A DNA stretch of 25,045 nucleotides, taken from assembly GCA_036265675.1 (NCBI GenBank), contig DATAOP010000106.1, positions 1-25,045 on the forward strand. Reading direction: 5' to 3'. The notes beneath the pieces were generated by a model. The model was given only the letters and a program-made list of their open reading frames with translations, had not been told where the DNA came from and searched no databases. Positions within the stretch are counted from its first letter, which is position 1; each line of letters begins with the position of its first letter. Shown in pieces: positions 1 to 7,918 of the stretch. The position numbers and the translations under genes are program-made. This DNA is from VRUE01 sp036265675. GTDB lineage: Bacteria; Actinomycetota; Thermoleophilia; Solirubrobacterales; 70-9.

Positions 1-500
1 GCGTCCCGAGCGAAGGCGAACCGACGAACTGGAGCGGGAATTGCACCTTCGCCCAGGCCGGCACCTACACGTTCGTCTGCAACGTCCATCCGACGGAAAT
101 GAAAGGGGCGATCACCGTCGGCACGAGCGAAGTTCCTCCCCCGCCACCGCCGCCCCCGGGAGGGGCTTCCGAATCGCCGCTGCGCGGGCCGGTGGCAAGC
201 GCGCTGAAGCTCGCGAGGAGCCAGCACGGGACCTCCGTGCGAGGCTCCGTGGCGCTCTCGCAGGCGAGCGCGGGCGGCAGGCTGGACGTGCTCCTCATCG
301 CGAAGCGCGGCGGCCGGGTCGGGCGGCTCACCCGCCTGTACCTCAAGCCGGGCCGCCTCACCTTCACCGTCCCGCTCAAGCCGCGCGCCCGCCGCATGCT
401 GCGAGCCTCGAAAAAGCTCCCCCTGACGGTGCAGATCGTCGTGGCGCCTCCCGGCCGGGCGGCGTTGACCCTGAAGAAAGGAGTCGTCCTCCATGTCTGA
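1..500 (+). CDS. Secreted cupredoxin-domain protein, 3' part only
   Basis: Partial gene, open from the window edge (reading frame begins at base 3) to TGA at 498-500. The visible N-terminal part is the end of a plastocyanin-like domain: a Cys in CTFAQAGTY, then FVCNVHPTEM, giving the Cys-x2-His-x2-Met pattern of a type 1 copper site. The upstream His ligand lies outside the window. A run of eight prolines links it to a C-terminal domain of about 110 residues rich in Leu, Val, Arg and Lys (GRLTFTVPLKPRARR region), which looks like a small beta domain of unknown role. All five visible Glu codons are GAA. The stop overlaps the start of the next cupredoxin gene by 8 bp, so the two are probably co-translated. 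The likely role is extracytoplasmic copper binding or electron transfer; the partner is unknown. Confidence 0.8.
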   Translation, partial: VPSEGEPTNWSGNCTFAQAGTYTFVCNVHPTEMKGAITVGTSEVPPPPPPPPGGASESPLRGPVASALKLARSQHGTSVRGSVALSQASAGGRLDVLLIAKRGGRVGRLTRLYLKPGRLTFTVPLKPRARRMLRASKKLPLTVQIVVAPPGRAALTLKKGVVLHV

Positions 501-2118
501 CCGGCGCCGTATGGGGTTGCACCTCCTGCTCGCGTCCGTCCTCGGGAGCGTGCTGCTGCTTGCTGCCGGCGCCGTTAGCGGGCTCGCCGCCGACAAGACG
601 ATCGAAGCCACCAACAGCACCACCACCTGGACGCCATCTTCCGCTGAAATCAATGCCGGCGGAACGGTCGAATTCAAGAACGCCTCCAGCGGCCTCGCAC
701 ACGGATTGAACTGGACCGGCACGCTCCCGGAAACGCCCGGCTGCACGGGAAACATCCCAGCCCAGGGCACGTCCGGGTCGGGCTGGAGCGGCACATGCAC
801 CTTCAACCAGGCCGGGACCTACAACTTCGTCTGTCCCGTCCATCCGGCGATGACGGGCCACGTCACGGTCAACAGCACCGGCCCCCAGCCGCCTGCTGTC
901 ACGACCGAACCCGCGAGCAGCATCGGCGACACCGGAGCAACCCTCAATGGGAAGGTCAACCCCTCCGGGCAATCGACGACCTACTGGTTCAAGTACGGCA
1001 CGACCACGGCCTACGGCCAGGAAACCAGCCATGAATCGGCGGGCTCTGGCAGCTCGACCATCTCGAAGTTGGCGGCGATCTCGGGGCTTGCGCCCGAAAC
1101 GACCTACAACTTCCAGATGGTGGCCGAAAACGGCACCGGGGAAACCAAGGGCGCCAATCGCACCTTCACGACCGGCGGCCCGCCCACGGTTGCGACCGAA
1201 GCCGCGACCGCGGTAAAGAGCATCGAAGCGACGCTGAAGGGCACGGTCAACCCGCACGGCCTGGCAACCACCTACTTCTTCAACTACGGGACTTCGGCGG
1301 CCTACGGGCAGCACACCGTCGAAAAGTCGGCCGGGTCGGGAACCGCGAACGTCGCCAAAACGGAAGTGGTCGGCGGGCTCGCGCCCAACACCGAATACCA
1401 CTTCCAGATCGTCGCCAAGAACCCCGCGGCTGGGGGCAGCGAAGTCAAGGGGACGGATCAGACGTTCACGACCACCGCCATCATTCCGCCGGGAGTCACC
1501 ACCGGGCAGGCGACCGAAGTCGGGGAATCGTCGGCCAAGCTGGGAGGCTCCGTCAATCCACAGGGCCAGCTGACCAAATACTTCTTCAACTACGGGACCA
1601 CGGAAGCATACGGGCAGAAAACCAGCGAAATATCCGCCGGCTCCGGGATCGGGAACGTCACCGCATCGCAGCAGCTGAGCGGGCTCGCGCCGGGGACGGA
1701 CTATCACTTCCAACTGGTCGCGAAAAACGCCGGAGGCGAAACGAAGGGGCTCGACCAGACGTTCACCACCGCGTCCACCCCTCCTCCGCCGCCACCACCA
1801 CCCCCGCCGCCGCTGCCGGCACCGGCTCCGATCCCGCAGCCAGCGGCCGCCTCTCCGCCCGACACGAAGATCACCGGCAAGCCGCCGGCCAAGACGCATG
1901 ACAGGACGCCGACGATCAAGTTCACGGCGAGCGTCGGCGGCGCGAGCTTCCAGTGCAGCGTCGACAGCAAGCCCTTCAAGGCGTGCCGCTCCCCCTACAC
2001 GGCACCGTCGCTGAAGCCCGGCAGGCACCGGATCCGCGTCAAAGCAACCGCCGCCGGTGTCGCCGATTCGACGCCGGCGTCGGTCAGCTTCAAGGTCGTC
2101 GGCAAGAAGAAGAAGTAG
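493..2118 (+). CDS. Secreted cupredoxin with three FnIII-like repeats and C-terminal Ig-like domain
   Basis: 541 aa. The ATG at 493 has AAAGGAG at 477-483 (9-nt spacing). Residues 9-33 form a hydrophobic signal peptide or anchor. Residues 35-126 are a plastocyanin-like domain with candidate type 1 copper ligands His70, Cys114, His117 and Met120 (FVCPVHPAM) and a possible Cys84-Cys102 disulfide. Three FnIII-like repeats of about 95 residues follow (about 135-227, 229-327, 333-427), each with YGT..AYGQ and GLAP.T.Y.FQ motifs. Then come a proline tract (430-440) and an Ig-like domain (about 456-537) with Cys488/Cys498 and a Lys-rich tail. The architecture suggests a surface or wall-associated copper protein held away from the membrane by the repeats; substrate and partner cannot be named. 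All 22 Glu codons are GAA. It converges on rseP with a 13-bp gap and no visible terminator. Confidence 0.85.
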   Translation: MSDRRRMGLHLLLASVLGSVLLLAAGAVSGLAADKTIEATNSTTTWTPSSAEINAGGTVEFKNASSGLAHGLNWTGTLPETPGCTGNIPAQGTSGSGWSGTCTFNQAGTYNFVCPVHPAMTGHVTVNSTGPQPPAVTTEPASSIGDTGATLNGKVNPSGQSTTYWFKYGTTTAYGQETSHESAGSGSSTISKLAAISGLAPETTYNFQMVAENGTGETKGANRTFTTGGPPTVATEAATAVKSIEATLKGTVNPHGLATTYFFNYGTSAAYGQHTVEKSAGSGTANVAKTEVVGGLAPNTEYHFQIVAKNPAAGGSEVKGTDQTFTTTAIIPPGVTTGQATEVGESSAKLGGSVNPQGQLTKYFFNYGTTEAYGQKTSEISAGSGIGNVTASQQLSGLAPGTDYHFQLVAKNAGGETKGLDQTFTTASTPPPPPPPPPPPLPAPAPIPQPAAASPPDTKITGKPPAKTHDRTPTIKFTASVGGASFQCSVDSKPFKACRSPYTAPSLKPGRHRIRVKATAAGVADSTPASVSFKVVGKKKK

Positions 2119-2131
2119 GGCGACAGACCGG

Positions 2132-3226
2132 CTAGGGGCTGTTGAAGCCGCCGCCGGAGATGCGGCCGATGTCGTTCGAGAGGCCGATGAAGAAGAGCGC
2201 GATGACGAGCACGAATCCGACGACGCCGGCCCCCTCCATGATCCTGAATGGGACCGGTTTGCCGCGCACTTTCTCCACCAGGCTCCAGAAGATGTGACCG
2301 CCGTCAAGGGGTAGGAACGGGAAGAGGTTGATCAGCCCCAGCGAAAGACTGACGACGGCAACCAGCAGCAGAGTTTCCGCGGTGCTTTCGTTCAGTTTTT
2401 CGTTCGCGACATCGCTGACGCCGACGACGCCCGAGATTTCCTTGCGCTTTTCCTCTTCGAACAGCCTGGCGAAGACCGAAACCGTCCCCTTGGCCACCAA
2501 CCAGGTCTTGTCGACGGCTTCCTGCGCCGCGCCACCGACGCCGAAGTCGTTGTGCGTGGACCTGAATCCGAAGCCGATCAGCGGCCTGTGCACGGATTCG
2601 TCGTAGACCGGTTTGACTGAGAGGTTCACCAGCCGGCCATCGCGGCGCACCGTCAGCGTCACCGGCTTCGCAGCGAGGCAACCCTCGATTTGCTTGCCGG
2701 CGCATCGGTGCCGCGAGATCGCTTCGCTGAACATCTGCGCGCGCTCTTCATCGCTCGCACCCGCATGGCGCCGGCCATCGACCGCGACAAGTTCGTCGCC
2801 CCTCTCGAGGACGTCCGCGGCCGGGGAGCCGTCTGTGATCGTCCCGACGGTCGGGTGGGCGGTGTGCGTCCCGTAATGAAGGAAGAGGAAGAAGAGGATC
2901 GCCAGCGCGATCGCGATGTTGACCGCCGGCCCGGCCGCGATCACGACGATTCGCTTCCAGACCGGCTGGTGGTAGTAGCCCCGTGCCTCGATGTCCGCCG
3001 GAAGCTCCTCCTCCGGGTTCATCCCGGTGATTTTCACGTAGCCGCCCGCGGGGATCGTCGCGATCCCGTACTCGGTCTCGCCGCGTTTGAACGAGACCAG
3101 CTTCGGCCCGAAGAAGAGGAAGAATTTCTCCACGCGCATCCCGGTCGCCTTCGCGGCGACGAAGTGCCCGGCCTCGTGAAGGATGATCAGCGCCGAGAAG
3201 CCGAGGAAGATCAGGACCCAGTTCAT
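2132..3226 (-). CDS. rseP: RIP metalloprotease, site-2 protease (M50)
   Basis: 364 aa. Intramembrane zinc metalloprotease; in the family it cleaves membrane-anchored anti-sigma factors and other transmembrane substrates. The zinc motif HEAGH is at residues 17-21 in the first membrane helix. A second helix follows KRIVVIAAGPAVN (about 91-118). A PDZ-like region covers about 125-210, and LPLDGGH (306-311) supplies the third metal ligand, followed by a last membrane segment at about 333-350. Length is at the short end for RseP and typical of actinobacterial Rip1 types. Its ATG overlaps the dxr stop (ATGA), so it is the last gene of the rpsB operon. The substrate is not visible here. Confidence 0.93.
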   Translation of the reverse strand: MNWVLIFLGFSALIILHEAGHFVAAKATGMRVEKFFLFFGPKLVSFKRGETEYGIATIPAGGYVKITGMNPEEELPADIEARGYYHQPVWKRIVVIAAGPAVNIAIALAILFFLFLHYGTHTAHPTVGTITDGSPAADVLERGDELVAVDGRRHAGASDEERAQMFSEAISRHRCAGKQIEGCLAAKPVTLTVRRDGRLVNLSVKPVYDESVHRPLIGFGFRSTHNDFGVGGAAQEAVDKTWLVAKGTVSVFARLFEEEKRKEISGVVGVSDVANEKLNESTAETLLLVAVVSLSLGLINLFPFLPLDGGHIFWSLVEKVRGKPVPFRIMEGAGVVGFVLVIALFFIGLSNDIGRISGGGFNSP

Positions 3227-4368
3227 ACCGCTGCAAACCCCGCGAGCCGCTCCTCGGTGCGGCGCCGCGCCTCCTCGTCGATCGCGAACAGCTCCTCGAA
3301 GTGGGTGACGGGCTGCGCCGGCATCTCAGCGAGGACGTCCTCGACCGCGGCGCCGATCGCCGTGAACGGGATCCGGCCGTCGAGGAAGGCGCCGACGGCG
3401 ACCTCGTCGGCGGCGTTGAGAACGCACGGTGCGCTCCCACCTTCCCGTCCGGCCTCGAGCGCGACCCGCAGGCAGGTGAAGGTCTCGAGGTCGGGTTGTT
3501 CGAAATCGAGCGCGCCGACGGTGGCCAGGTCGAGCCGCGGGACGTCGACGTCGGCCCGATCGGGGTAGTTGAGCGCGTAGGAGATCGGGACCCGCATGTC
3601 GGGATAGCCGAGGTGGGCGAGGGTCGCGCCGTCGTTGAGGTCGATCAGCGAGTGGACGATCGACTGCGGATGGATCACGACCTCGATCCGCTCGTAGGGG
3701 ATCCCGAACAGGAGATGGGCCTCGATCGCCTCGAACCCCTTGTTCATAAGCGTCGCCGAGTCGATCGTGATCCTGCCCCCCATCCGCCAGGTCGGATGCG
3801 CGAGGGCGTCCTGGACGCTGACCTCGGCGAGATCGGTGCGACCGCGGAAGGGACCGCCGGAGGCGGTGAGGACGAGCCGCTCGACCGCTCCCGGCGGCTG
3901 CGAGGCGATCAGCTGGAAGAGGGCCGAGTGCTCGGAGTCGACCGGCAGCAGGCGGGCGTTCGTCGCCTCGGCGAGCGCCATCGTCAGCTCGCCGCCGATC
4001 ACGAGACTCTCCTTGTTGGCGAGAGCGACGTCGATCCCCTCGCTGAGGGCGACCACCGTAGGCCCGAGACCGGCGGCGCCGACCATCCCGTTGAGCACGA
4101 GGTCGGCGCCGGACTCGGCGACAAGGCGGCGGATGCCCTCCTCGCCGGCGAAAACCTGCCCGTCGAAGGCCTCGCTCGCCCTACCGGCGGCCTCCGGGTC
4201 GGCGAGCGCCACCGTGGCGACGCCCTGCGCGCGCGCAGCCTCGAGCAGCGGCTCCCAGCTCGAGCCCGCCGCGAGGCCGACGACATCGAGCTCGTCGGAG
4301 CCGGCGACGATCTGCAGCGCCTGGGTCCCGATCGACCCGGTCGCGCCGAGGATGACCAGTTTCCTCAT
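3223..4368 (-). CDS. dxr: 1-deoxy-D-xylulose 5-phosphate reductoisomerase
   Basis: 381 aa. Converts DXP to 2-C-methyl-D-erythritol 4-phosphate with NADPH, the committed step of the MEP isoprenoid pathway. The N-terminal NADPH loop is GATGSIG (residues 8-14). Family motifs NKESLVIGGE, PVDSEHSALFQ (metal and substrate binding), TASGGPFRGR, HPTWRMGGRITIDSATLMNKG and VIHPQSIVHS are all present in order, so the enzyme looks intact. The ATG at 4368 is 27 bp after the cdsA stop and lacks a clear Shine-Dalgarno. It lies between cdsA and rseP as in many bacteria. Its product feeds the pathway that supplies UppS, encoded two genes upstream. Confidence 0.96.
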   Translation of the reverse strand: MRKLVILGATGSIGTQALQIVAGSDELDVVGLAAGSSWEPLLEAARAQGVATVALADPEAAGRASEAFDGQVFAGEEGIRRLVAESGADLVLNGMVGAAGLGPTVVALSEGIDVALANKESLVIGGELTMALAEATNARLLPVDSEHSALFQLIASQPPGAVERLVLTASGGPFRGRTDLAEVSVQDALAHPTWRMGGRITIDSATLMNKGFEAIEAHLLFGIPYERIEVVIHPQSIVHSLIDLNDGATLAHLGYPDMRVPISYALNYPDRADVDVPRLDLATVGALDFEQPDLETFTCLRVALEAGREGGSAPCVLNAADEVAVGAFLDGRIPFTAIGAAVEDVLAEMPAQPVTHFEELFAIDEEARRRTEERLAGFAAV

Positions 4369-4395
4369 CGGAGGAAGTTTGGCAGCCTGGCCGGC

Positions 4396-5346
4396 TCAGT
4401 AGACGAGCTGGATCGCCAGGTAGTAGCCGACGACGATCGTGAACAGGACCGCGTCGAGCCGGTCGAGAAGGCCTCCATGGGGGCCGAAGAGGCGGCCGGT
4501 GTCCTTAGTTCCGAGGTCGCGCTTGACCATCGACTCGAAGAGATCGCCGATCGGGGCGAAGAATGCCACCGCGGCTCCCATGATCAGGGCGTCCACCCCC
4601 GAGAGCCAGTCCTGATAGAGGCCGGCGAACCAGAGGGCCATCGTGCCGATGACGAAGCCGCCGATCAGCCCCTCGATCGTCTTGTTGGGCGAGAGGCTCG
4701 GAGCGAACCGGTGCGAGCCGAACATCCGGCCCGTCGCGTAGGCACCGGTGTCGCAGGCGAAGGTCCCGACCAGGACGTCGATCAGGAGGGCGGCGCCGTG
4801 GTCCGGCAGGTCGCGGAGGAACACAGCGTGAACAAGGGGGATCCCGATCCAGACGATTCCCAGCAGGGTCACCCCCATCGACATCGTGATCCCGTCGCGG
4901 TGTTTGCGGTCGGCACCGAGGGCGAACAGGACCGGGAACGATGCGGCGAGGACCAGCACGACGTTGAAGGCGGTGCCGAAATGGGCGGCGACGATCAGCG
5001 CGGTGACGGTCAGGTAGCCGGCGATCCCGATCGGCCGCACCGCCGCCGACATCATCAGGTACTCGCGCATGCAGAGCAGGCCGAGCGCGATCATCGCCAG
5101 CGAGAACGCGATCCCGCCGGCGACGGTGATCGCGATCGCGAAGGCGATCCAGGGGATCGCGACGAGGATCCTCCTCAGGGTCTCGCCGCGCGCCCGGCGC
5201 CGTTCGGCCCGCGGCGGCACCGGCGGGCGCGAGGGCCGCTCCTGGGCGACCGTCGGGTCGTCGAGTTCCTCGAAGTGCCCGACCGCGCGCTCGAACTCGG
5301 AATCGTGGTGGCGCCGGCCCTCGCGATCTCCTCCGCCGGCCTCCAT
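4396..5346 (-). CDS. cdsA: Phosphatidate cytidylyltransferase (CDP-diacylglycerol synthase)
   Basis: 316 aa from the ATG at 5344-5346, chosen because it overlaps the uppS TGA as ATGA. The frame is open to 5463, but that would overlap uppS by 118 bp and add an Arg/Ala-rich leader that looks like antisense translation. Makes CDP-diacylglycerol from phosphatidic acid and CTP, the precursor of all phospholipids, in the cytoplasmic membrane. About 70 polar N-terminal residues (acidic, then PPVPPRAERRRARGE) precede several membrane helices starting at LVAIPWIAFAIAITVAGG. The CDS signature SMVKRDLGTKDTGRLFGPHG followed by GLLDR is complete near the C terminus. The polar N-terminal extension is a lineage feature of unknown use. 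Confidence 0.94.
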   Translation of the reverse strand: MEAGGGDREGRRHHDSEFERAVGHFEELDDPTVAQERPSRPPVPPRAERRRARGETLRRILVAIPWIAFAIAITVAGGIAFSLAMIALGLLCMREYLMMSAAVRPIGIAGYLTVTALIVAAHFGTAFNVVLVLAASFPVLFALGADRKHRDGITMSMGVTLLGIVWIGIPLVHAVFLRDLPDHGAALLIDVLVGTFACDTGAYATGRMFGSHRFAPSLSPNKTIEGLIGGFVIGTMALWFAGLYQDWLSGVDALIMGAAVAFFAPIGDLFESMVKRDLGTKDTGRLFGPHGGLLDRLDAVLFTIVVGYYLAIQLVY

Positions 5347-6014
5347 CAGCGCGCCCCGAACCTTCGCCTGCGCTCGGAGAACTCCGCGAGCGACTGCTCG
5401 AATGCCTCGCGGTCGAAGTCCGGCCAGAGCTCGTCGCGGAAGACGAGCTCCGAGTAGGCGCACTGCCAGAGCAGATAGTTCGAAAGCCGCTGCTCGCCGC
5501 TGGTCCGGATCAGGAGATCCGGATCGTGCATATCCGGCGCATAGAGGAGGGCGCGGAACTCCTCCTCGGAACCGCCCTGGAAGCGTCGCGCAGCGTCGAT
5601 GATCTCGGCCCTGCCGCCGTAGTTGAAGGCGACGAAGAGCCCGATCCGGTCGTTGGCGGCGGTCGTGCGCTCGGCCCAGTCCATCCGCTCGATCAGATCC
5701 TCGGCGATTCCCTCACGGCGGCCGATGAACCGCATCCGCACGCCCTCCTGGTTCAGCTCGGGCGTCTCGGCCTCGATCCGTTCGCCGAACATCCGCATCA
5801 GCCCGCCGACCTCCTCGGCGGGACGCGACCAGTTCTCGGTCGAGAACGAGTAGACGGTCAGCTGCTCGATCCCGAGCTCGACAGCGTCGCGGAGCCGCGC
5901 CTTGAGGTTGTCGGCGCCGGCCCTGTGACCGTCCACCACCGGCAGCCCCCTCTGCTCGGCCCAGCGGCCATTGCCGTCGGTGATGATCGCGACGTACCGC
6001 GCGGAGGTGCTCAC
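5346..6014 (-). CDS. uppS: Isoprenyl transferase (undecaprenyl diphosphate synthase family)
   Basis: 222 aa with a GTG start at 6014 overlapping the frr stop as GTGA. A cis-prenyltransferase that lengthens farnesyl-type diphosphates with isopentenyl diphosphate to make the lipid carrier for cell wall synthesis. Seen: DGNGRWA with the catalytic Asp near the N terminus, the HRAG motif, YSFSTENWSRP, and the C-terminal DLLIRTSGEQRLSNYLLWQCAYSELVF region with the diphosphate-binding Arg. The motif usually reads MDGNGRW; here Thr replaces Met (ITDGNGRW). The chain is shorter than the usual 240-260 residues, mainly at the N terminus. Product chain length cannot be read from sequence. Confidence 0.93.
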   Translation of the reverse strand: MSTSARYVAIITDGNGRWAEQRGLPVVDGHRAGADNLKARLRDAVELGIEQLTVYSFSTENWSRPAEEVGGLMRMFGERIEAETPELNQEGVRMRFIGRREGIAEDLIERMDWAERTTAANDRIGLFVAFNYGGRAEIIDAARRFQGGSEEEFRALLYAPDMHDPDLLIRTSGEQRLSNYLLWQCAYSELVFRDELWPDFDREAFEQSLAEFSERRRRFGAR

Positions 6015-6574
6015 ACCTCCAGGATCTCCTCTTCCTTTCCCTTGAGGAGGGCGTCGATCTCGGCGACCGCGTCGTCGGTCTGCTTCTGGAGTGCGGACTC
6101 CGCGCGGCGCTCATCGTCCTCGCCGGCTTCGCCTTCCTTTTTCAGCTCGCGAAGATCGTGCATCGTGTCGCGGCGGATGTTGCGGACCGCGACCCTGCCC
6201 TCCTCGGCGACTCCGTGGACCACCTTGACCATCTCACGGCGCCGCTCCTCGGTCAGCTCCGGGATCGCGAGGCGGATCACGCCGCCGTCGTTGTTCGGGG
6301 TCAGGCCCACGTCCGACTCGCGGATCGCCTTCTCGATCGACTCGATCGCGGACTTGTCGAAGGGGGTGACGGTCAGTAGCCGCGCGTCGGAGGCGGCGAC
6401 GTTGGCAAGCTGCTTCAGCGGCGTCGGCGAGCCGTAGTAGTCGACCGTGATCCGATCGAGCAGATGGGGTGAGGCGCGACCGGTCCGCACGGTCGCGAGC
6501 TCGCCTCGGCTCGACTCGACCGATTTCGCCATCCGGTCCTTGGCGTCATTGAGCAGCTCGTCGATCAGCTCCAC
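6011..6574 (-). CDS. frr: Ribosome recycling factor
   Basis: 187 aa, the typical length. Splits post-termination ribosomes together with EF-G. Seen: TVRTGRASPHLLD near the N terminus, VDYYGSPTPLKQLANV, LTVTPFDKSAIESIEKAI, LTPNNDGGVIRLAIPELTEERR and a charged helical C-terminal part. Start is GTG at 6572-6574 with AGGAGAT at 6581-6587. It lies 11 bp after pyrH and overlaps uppS by 4 bp. Order tsf-pyrH-frr is conserved across bacteria. Confidence 0.97.
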   Translation of the reverse strand: MELIDELLNDAKDRMAKSVESSRGELATVRTGRASPHLLDRITVDYYGSPTPLKQLANVAASDARLLTVTPFDKSAIESIEKAIRESDVGLTPNNDGGVIRLAIPELTEERRREMVKVVHGVAEEGRVAVRNIRRDTMHDLRELKKEGEAGEDDERRAESALQKQTDDAVAEIDALLKGKEEEILEV

Positions 6575-6585
6575 TGGTTTATCTC

Positions 6586-7323
6586 CTAGCCGGCGGGATC
6601 GTTGGAGACCAACGTGCCCACTCTCTCGCCGCCGACGATCCTATCTATGTTCGACTCGTCCCCCATGTTGAAGACGTAGATGGGCAGGCCGTTGTCCATG
6701 CAGAGCGACAGCGCAGTCGAGTCCATCACCTTAAGTTCGCGCTCGATTGCCTCACGGTGCGAGATCTGGGGGATGAACTTCGCGTCGGGATTGGTCGCTG
6801 GGTCGGAGTCGTAGACCCCCTCCACCCCGTTCTTCGCCATCAGGATCGTCTGCGCCCGGATCTCGAGCGCGCGGAGCGCGGCGGCGGTGTCGGTCGTGAA
6901 GAACGGGTTGCCGGTGCCGGCGGCGAAGATCACGACCCGGCCTTTCTCGAGGTGGCGCATCGCGCGGCGGCGAATGTAGGGCTCGGCGACCTCCTTGACG
7001 TCGATCGCCGACATCACCCGGGTGTGCTCGCCGATGTTCTCGAGCGCGTCCTGCAGGGTCAGCGCGTTGAGGACGGTGGCCAGCATCCCCATGTAGTCGC
7101 CGGTGGCGCGGTCCATCCCGGCCGCGGCCGCTTCGAGGCCGCGGTAGATGTTGCCGGCGCCGACCACGATCGCAACCTCGACCCCCCGCCCCCGCACCTT
7201 GGCGATCTGGCGCGCGATCCGCTGGACCTCGGTCGCGTCGGTGCCGTAGCTCAGCTCCCCCATCAGCGCCTCTCCCGAGAGCTTCAGGAGGATGCGGCTG
7301 AACTGGGGATCGGGTTCAGCCAC
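6586..7323 (-). CDS. pyrH: UMP kinase
   Basis: 245 aa. Phosphorylates UMP to UDP in pyrimidine nucleotide synthesis; cytosolic hexamer of the amino acid kinase fold. Seen: ILLKLSGEALMG, VVGAGNIYRG, DRATGDYMGMLATVLNA, RHLEKGRVVIFAAGTGNPFFTTDTAAALRA, AKNGVEGVYDSDP and the C-terminal IYVFNMGDESNI. The start taken is GTG at 7321-7323, overlapping tsf by 8 bp. The kinase fold begins only 10 residues later, so the exact start is uncertain, but the overlap fits the tight packing of this operon. Confidence 0.96.
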   Translation of the reverse strand: MAEPDPQFSRILLKLSGEALMGELSYGTDATEVQRIARQIAKVRGRGVEVAIVVGAGNIYRGLEAAAAGMDRATGDYMGMLATVLNALTLQDALENIGEHTRVMSAIDVKEVAEPYIRRRAMRHLEKGRVVIFAAGTGNPFFTTDTAAALRALEIRAQTILMAKNGVEGVYDSDPATNPDAKFIPQISHREAIERELKVMDSTALSLCMDNGLPIYVFNMGDESNIDRIVGGERVGTLVSNDPAG

Positions 7324-7918
7324 CGACCCGGAAGTATGCGAAGCGGGCGATCCTCACGTTCTCACCCGTCTTCGCCGCCATCTCCTGGCGCAACTCCTCG
7401 ATCGACTTCGAGTCGTGCTTGTCGGCGTTGACGTGCGCCTGGTCGAGAAGCGCGACCTCCTTCGCCCACTTGGCGAGCTGGCCCTCGACGATTTTCTCGA
7501 CGACGTTGTCCGGTTTTCCGTCCTCGCGGGCCTTCTCCTCGAAGACGCGGCGCTCGGCCTCCCGCTCCTCCTCTGGGATCTCCTCCGAGGAGACGTACTG
7601 CGGAGCCGTCGCCGCGATGTGCAGCGCGACCTCGTAGGCGAACGCCTTGAAGTCCTCGTTGCGAGCGACGAAGTCGGTCTCGCACTGGACTTCGACCATC
7701 GCCCCGACGCGGTCGTTGGCGTGGATGTAGGAGGCGACGACGCCCTCGTTGGTGCCCCGTCCCCCACGCTTCGCGGCCGAGGCCTGGCCCTTGACCCTGA
7801 GGATCTCGACCGCGCGATCGGCGTCGCCCTCGGCCTCGGCCAGGGCCGCTTTGCAGTCCATCATCGCCGCCCCGGTCCGATCCCGAAGCGCCTTCACATC
7901 GGCGGCCGAAATACTCAT
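7316..7918 (-). CDS. tsf: Elongation factor Ts
   Basis: 200 aa. Guanine nucleotide exchange factor for EF-Tu. Seen: an N-terminal UBA-like domain with LRDRTGAAMMDCKAALAEA, the exchange core YIHANDRVGAMVEVQCETDF followed by VARNEDF, and a C-terminal helix. Length matches the short form found in Thermus and many actinobacteria rather than the 280-residue E. coli form. ATG at 7918 overlaps the rpsB stop as ATGA. Confidence 0.97.
   Translation of the reverse strand: MSISAADVKALRDRTGAAMMDCKAALAEAEGDADRAVEILRVKGQASAAKRGGRGTNEGVVASYIHANDRVGAMVEVQCETDFVARNEDFKAFAYEVALHIAATAPQYVSSEEIPEEEREAERRVFEEKAREDGKPDNVVEKIVEGQLAKWAKEVALLDQAHVNADKHDSKSIEELRQEMAAKTGENVRIARFAYFRVGG

Noticed and set aside
1788..1815. 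C-rich tract as a regulatory or recombination repeat
   Set aside because: It simply encodes the polyproline linker of the cupredoxin protein.
376..2307. Minus-strand open frame opposite the cupredoxin gene
   Set aside because: Arg/Gly-rich antisense frame over a gene with a signal peptide, copper ligands and repeats on the plus strand.
3301..5457. Long plus-strand open frame (over 700 codons) across dxr and cdsA
   Set aside because: It is antisense to two clear enzymes, is rich in Arg/Asp/Glu/Gly with no domain, and arises because GC-rich codons rarely form stops on the other strand.
5347..5463. Longer cdsA starting at 5463
   Set aside because: Would overlap uppS by over 100 bp; the ATGA overlap at 5344-5348 matches the rest of the operon and the added residues look non-coding.
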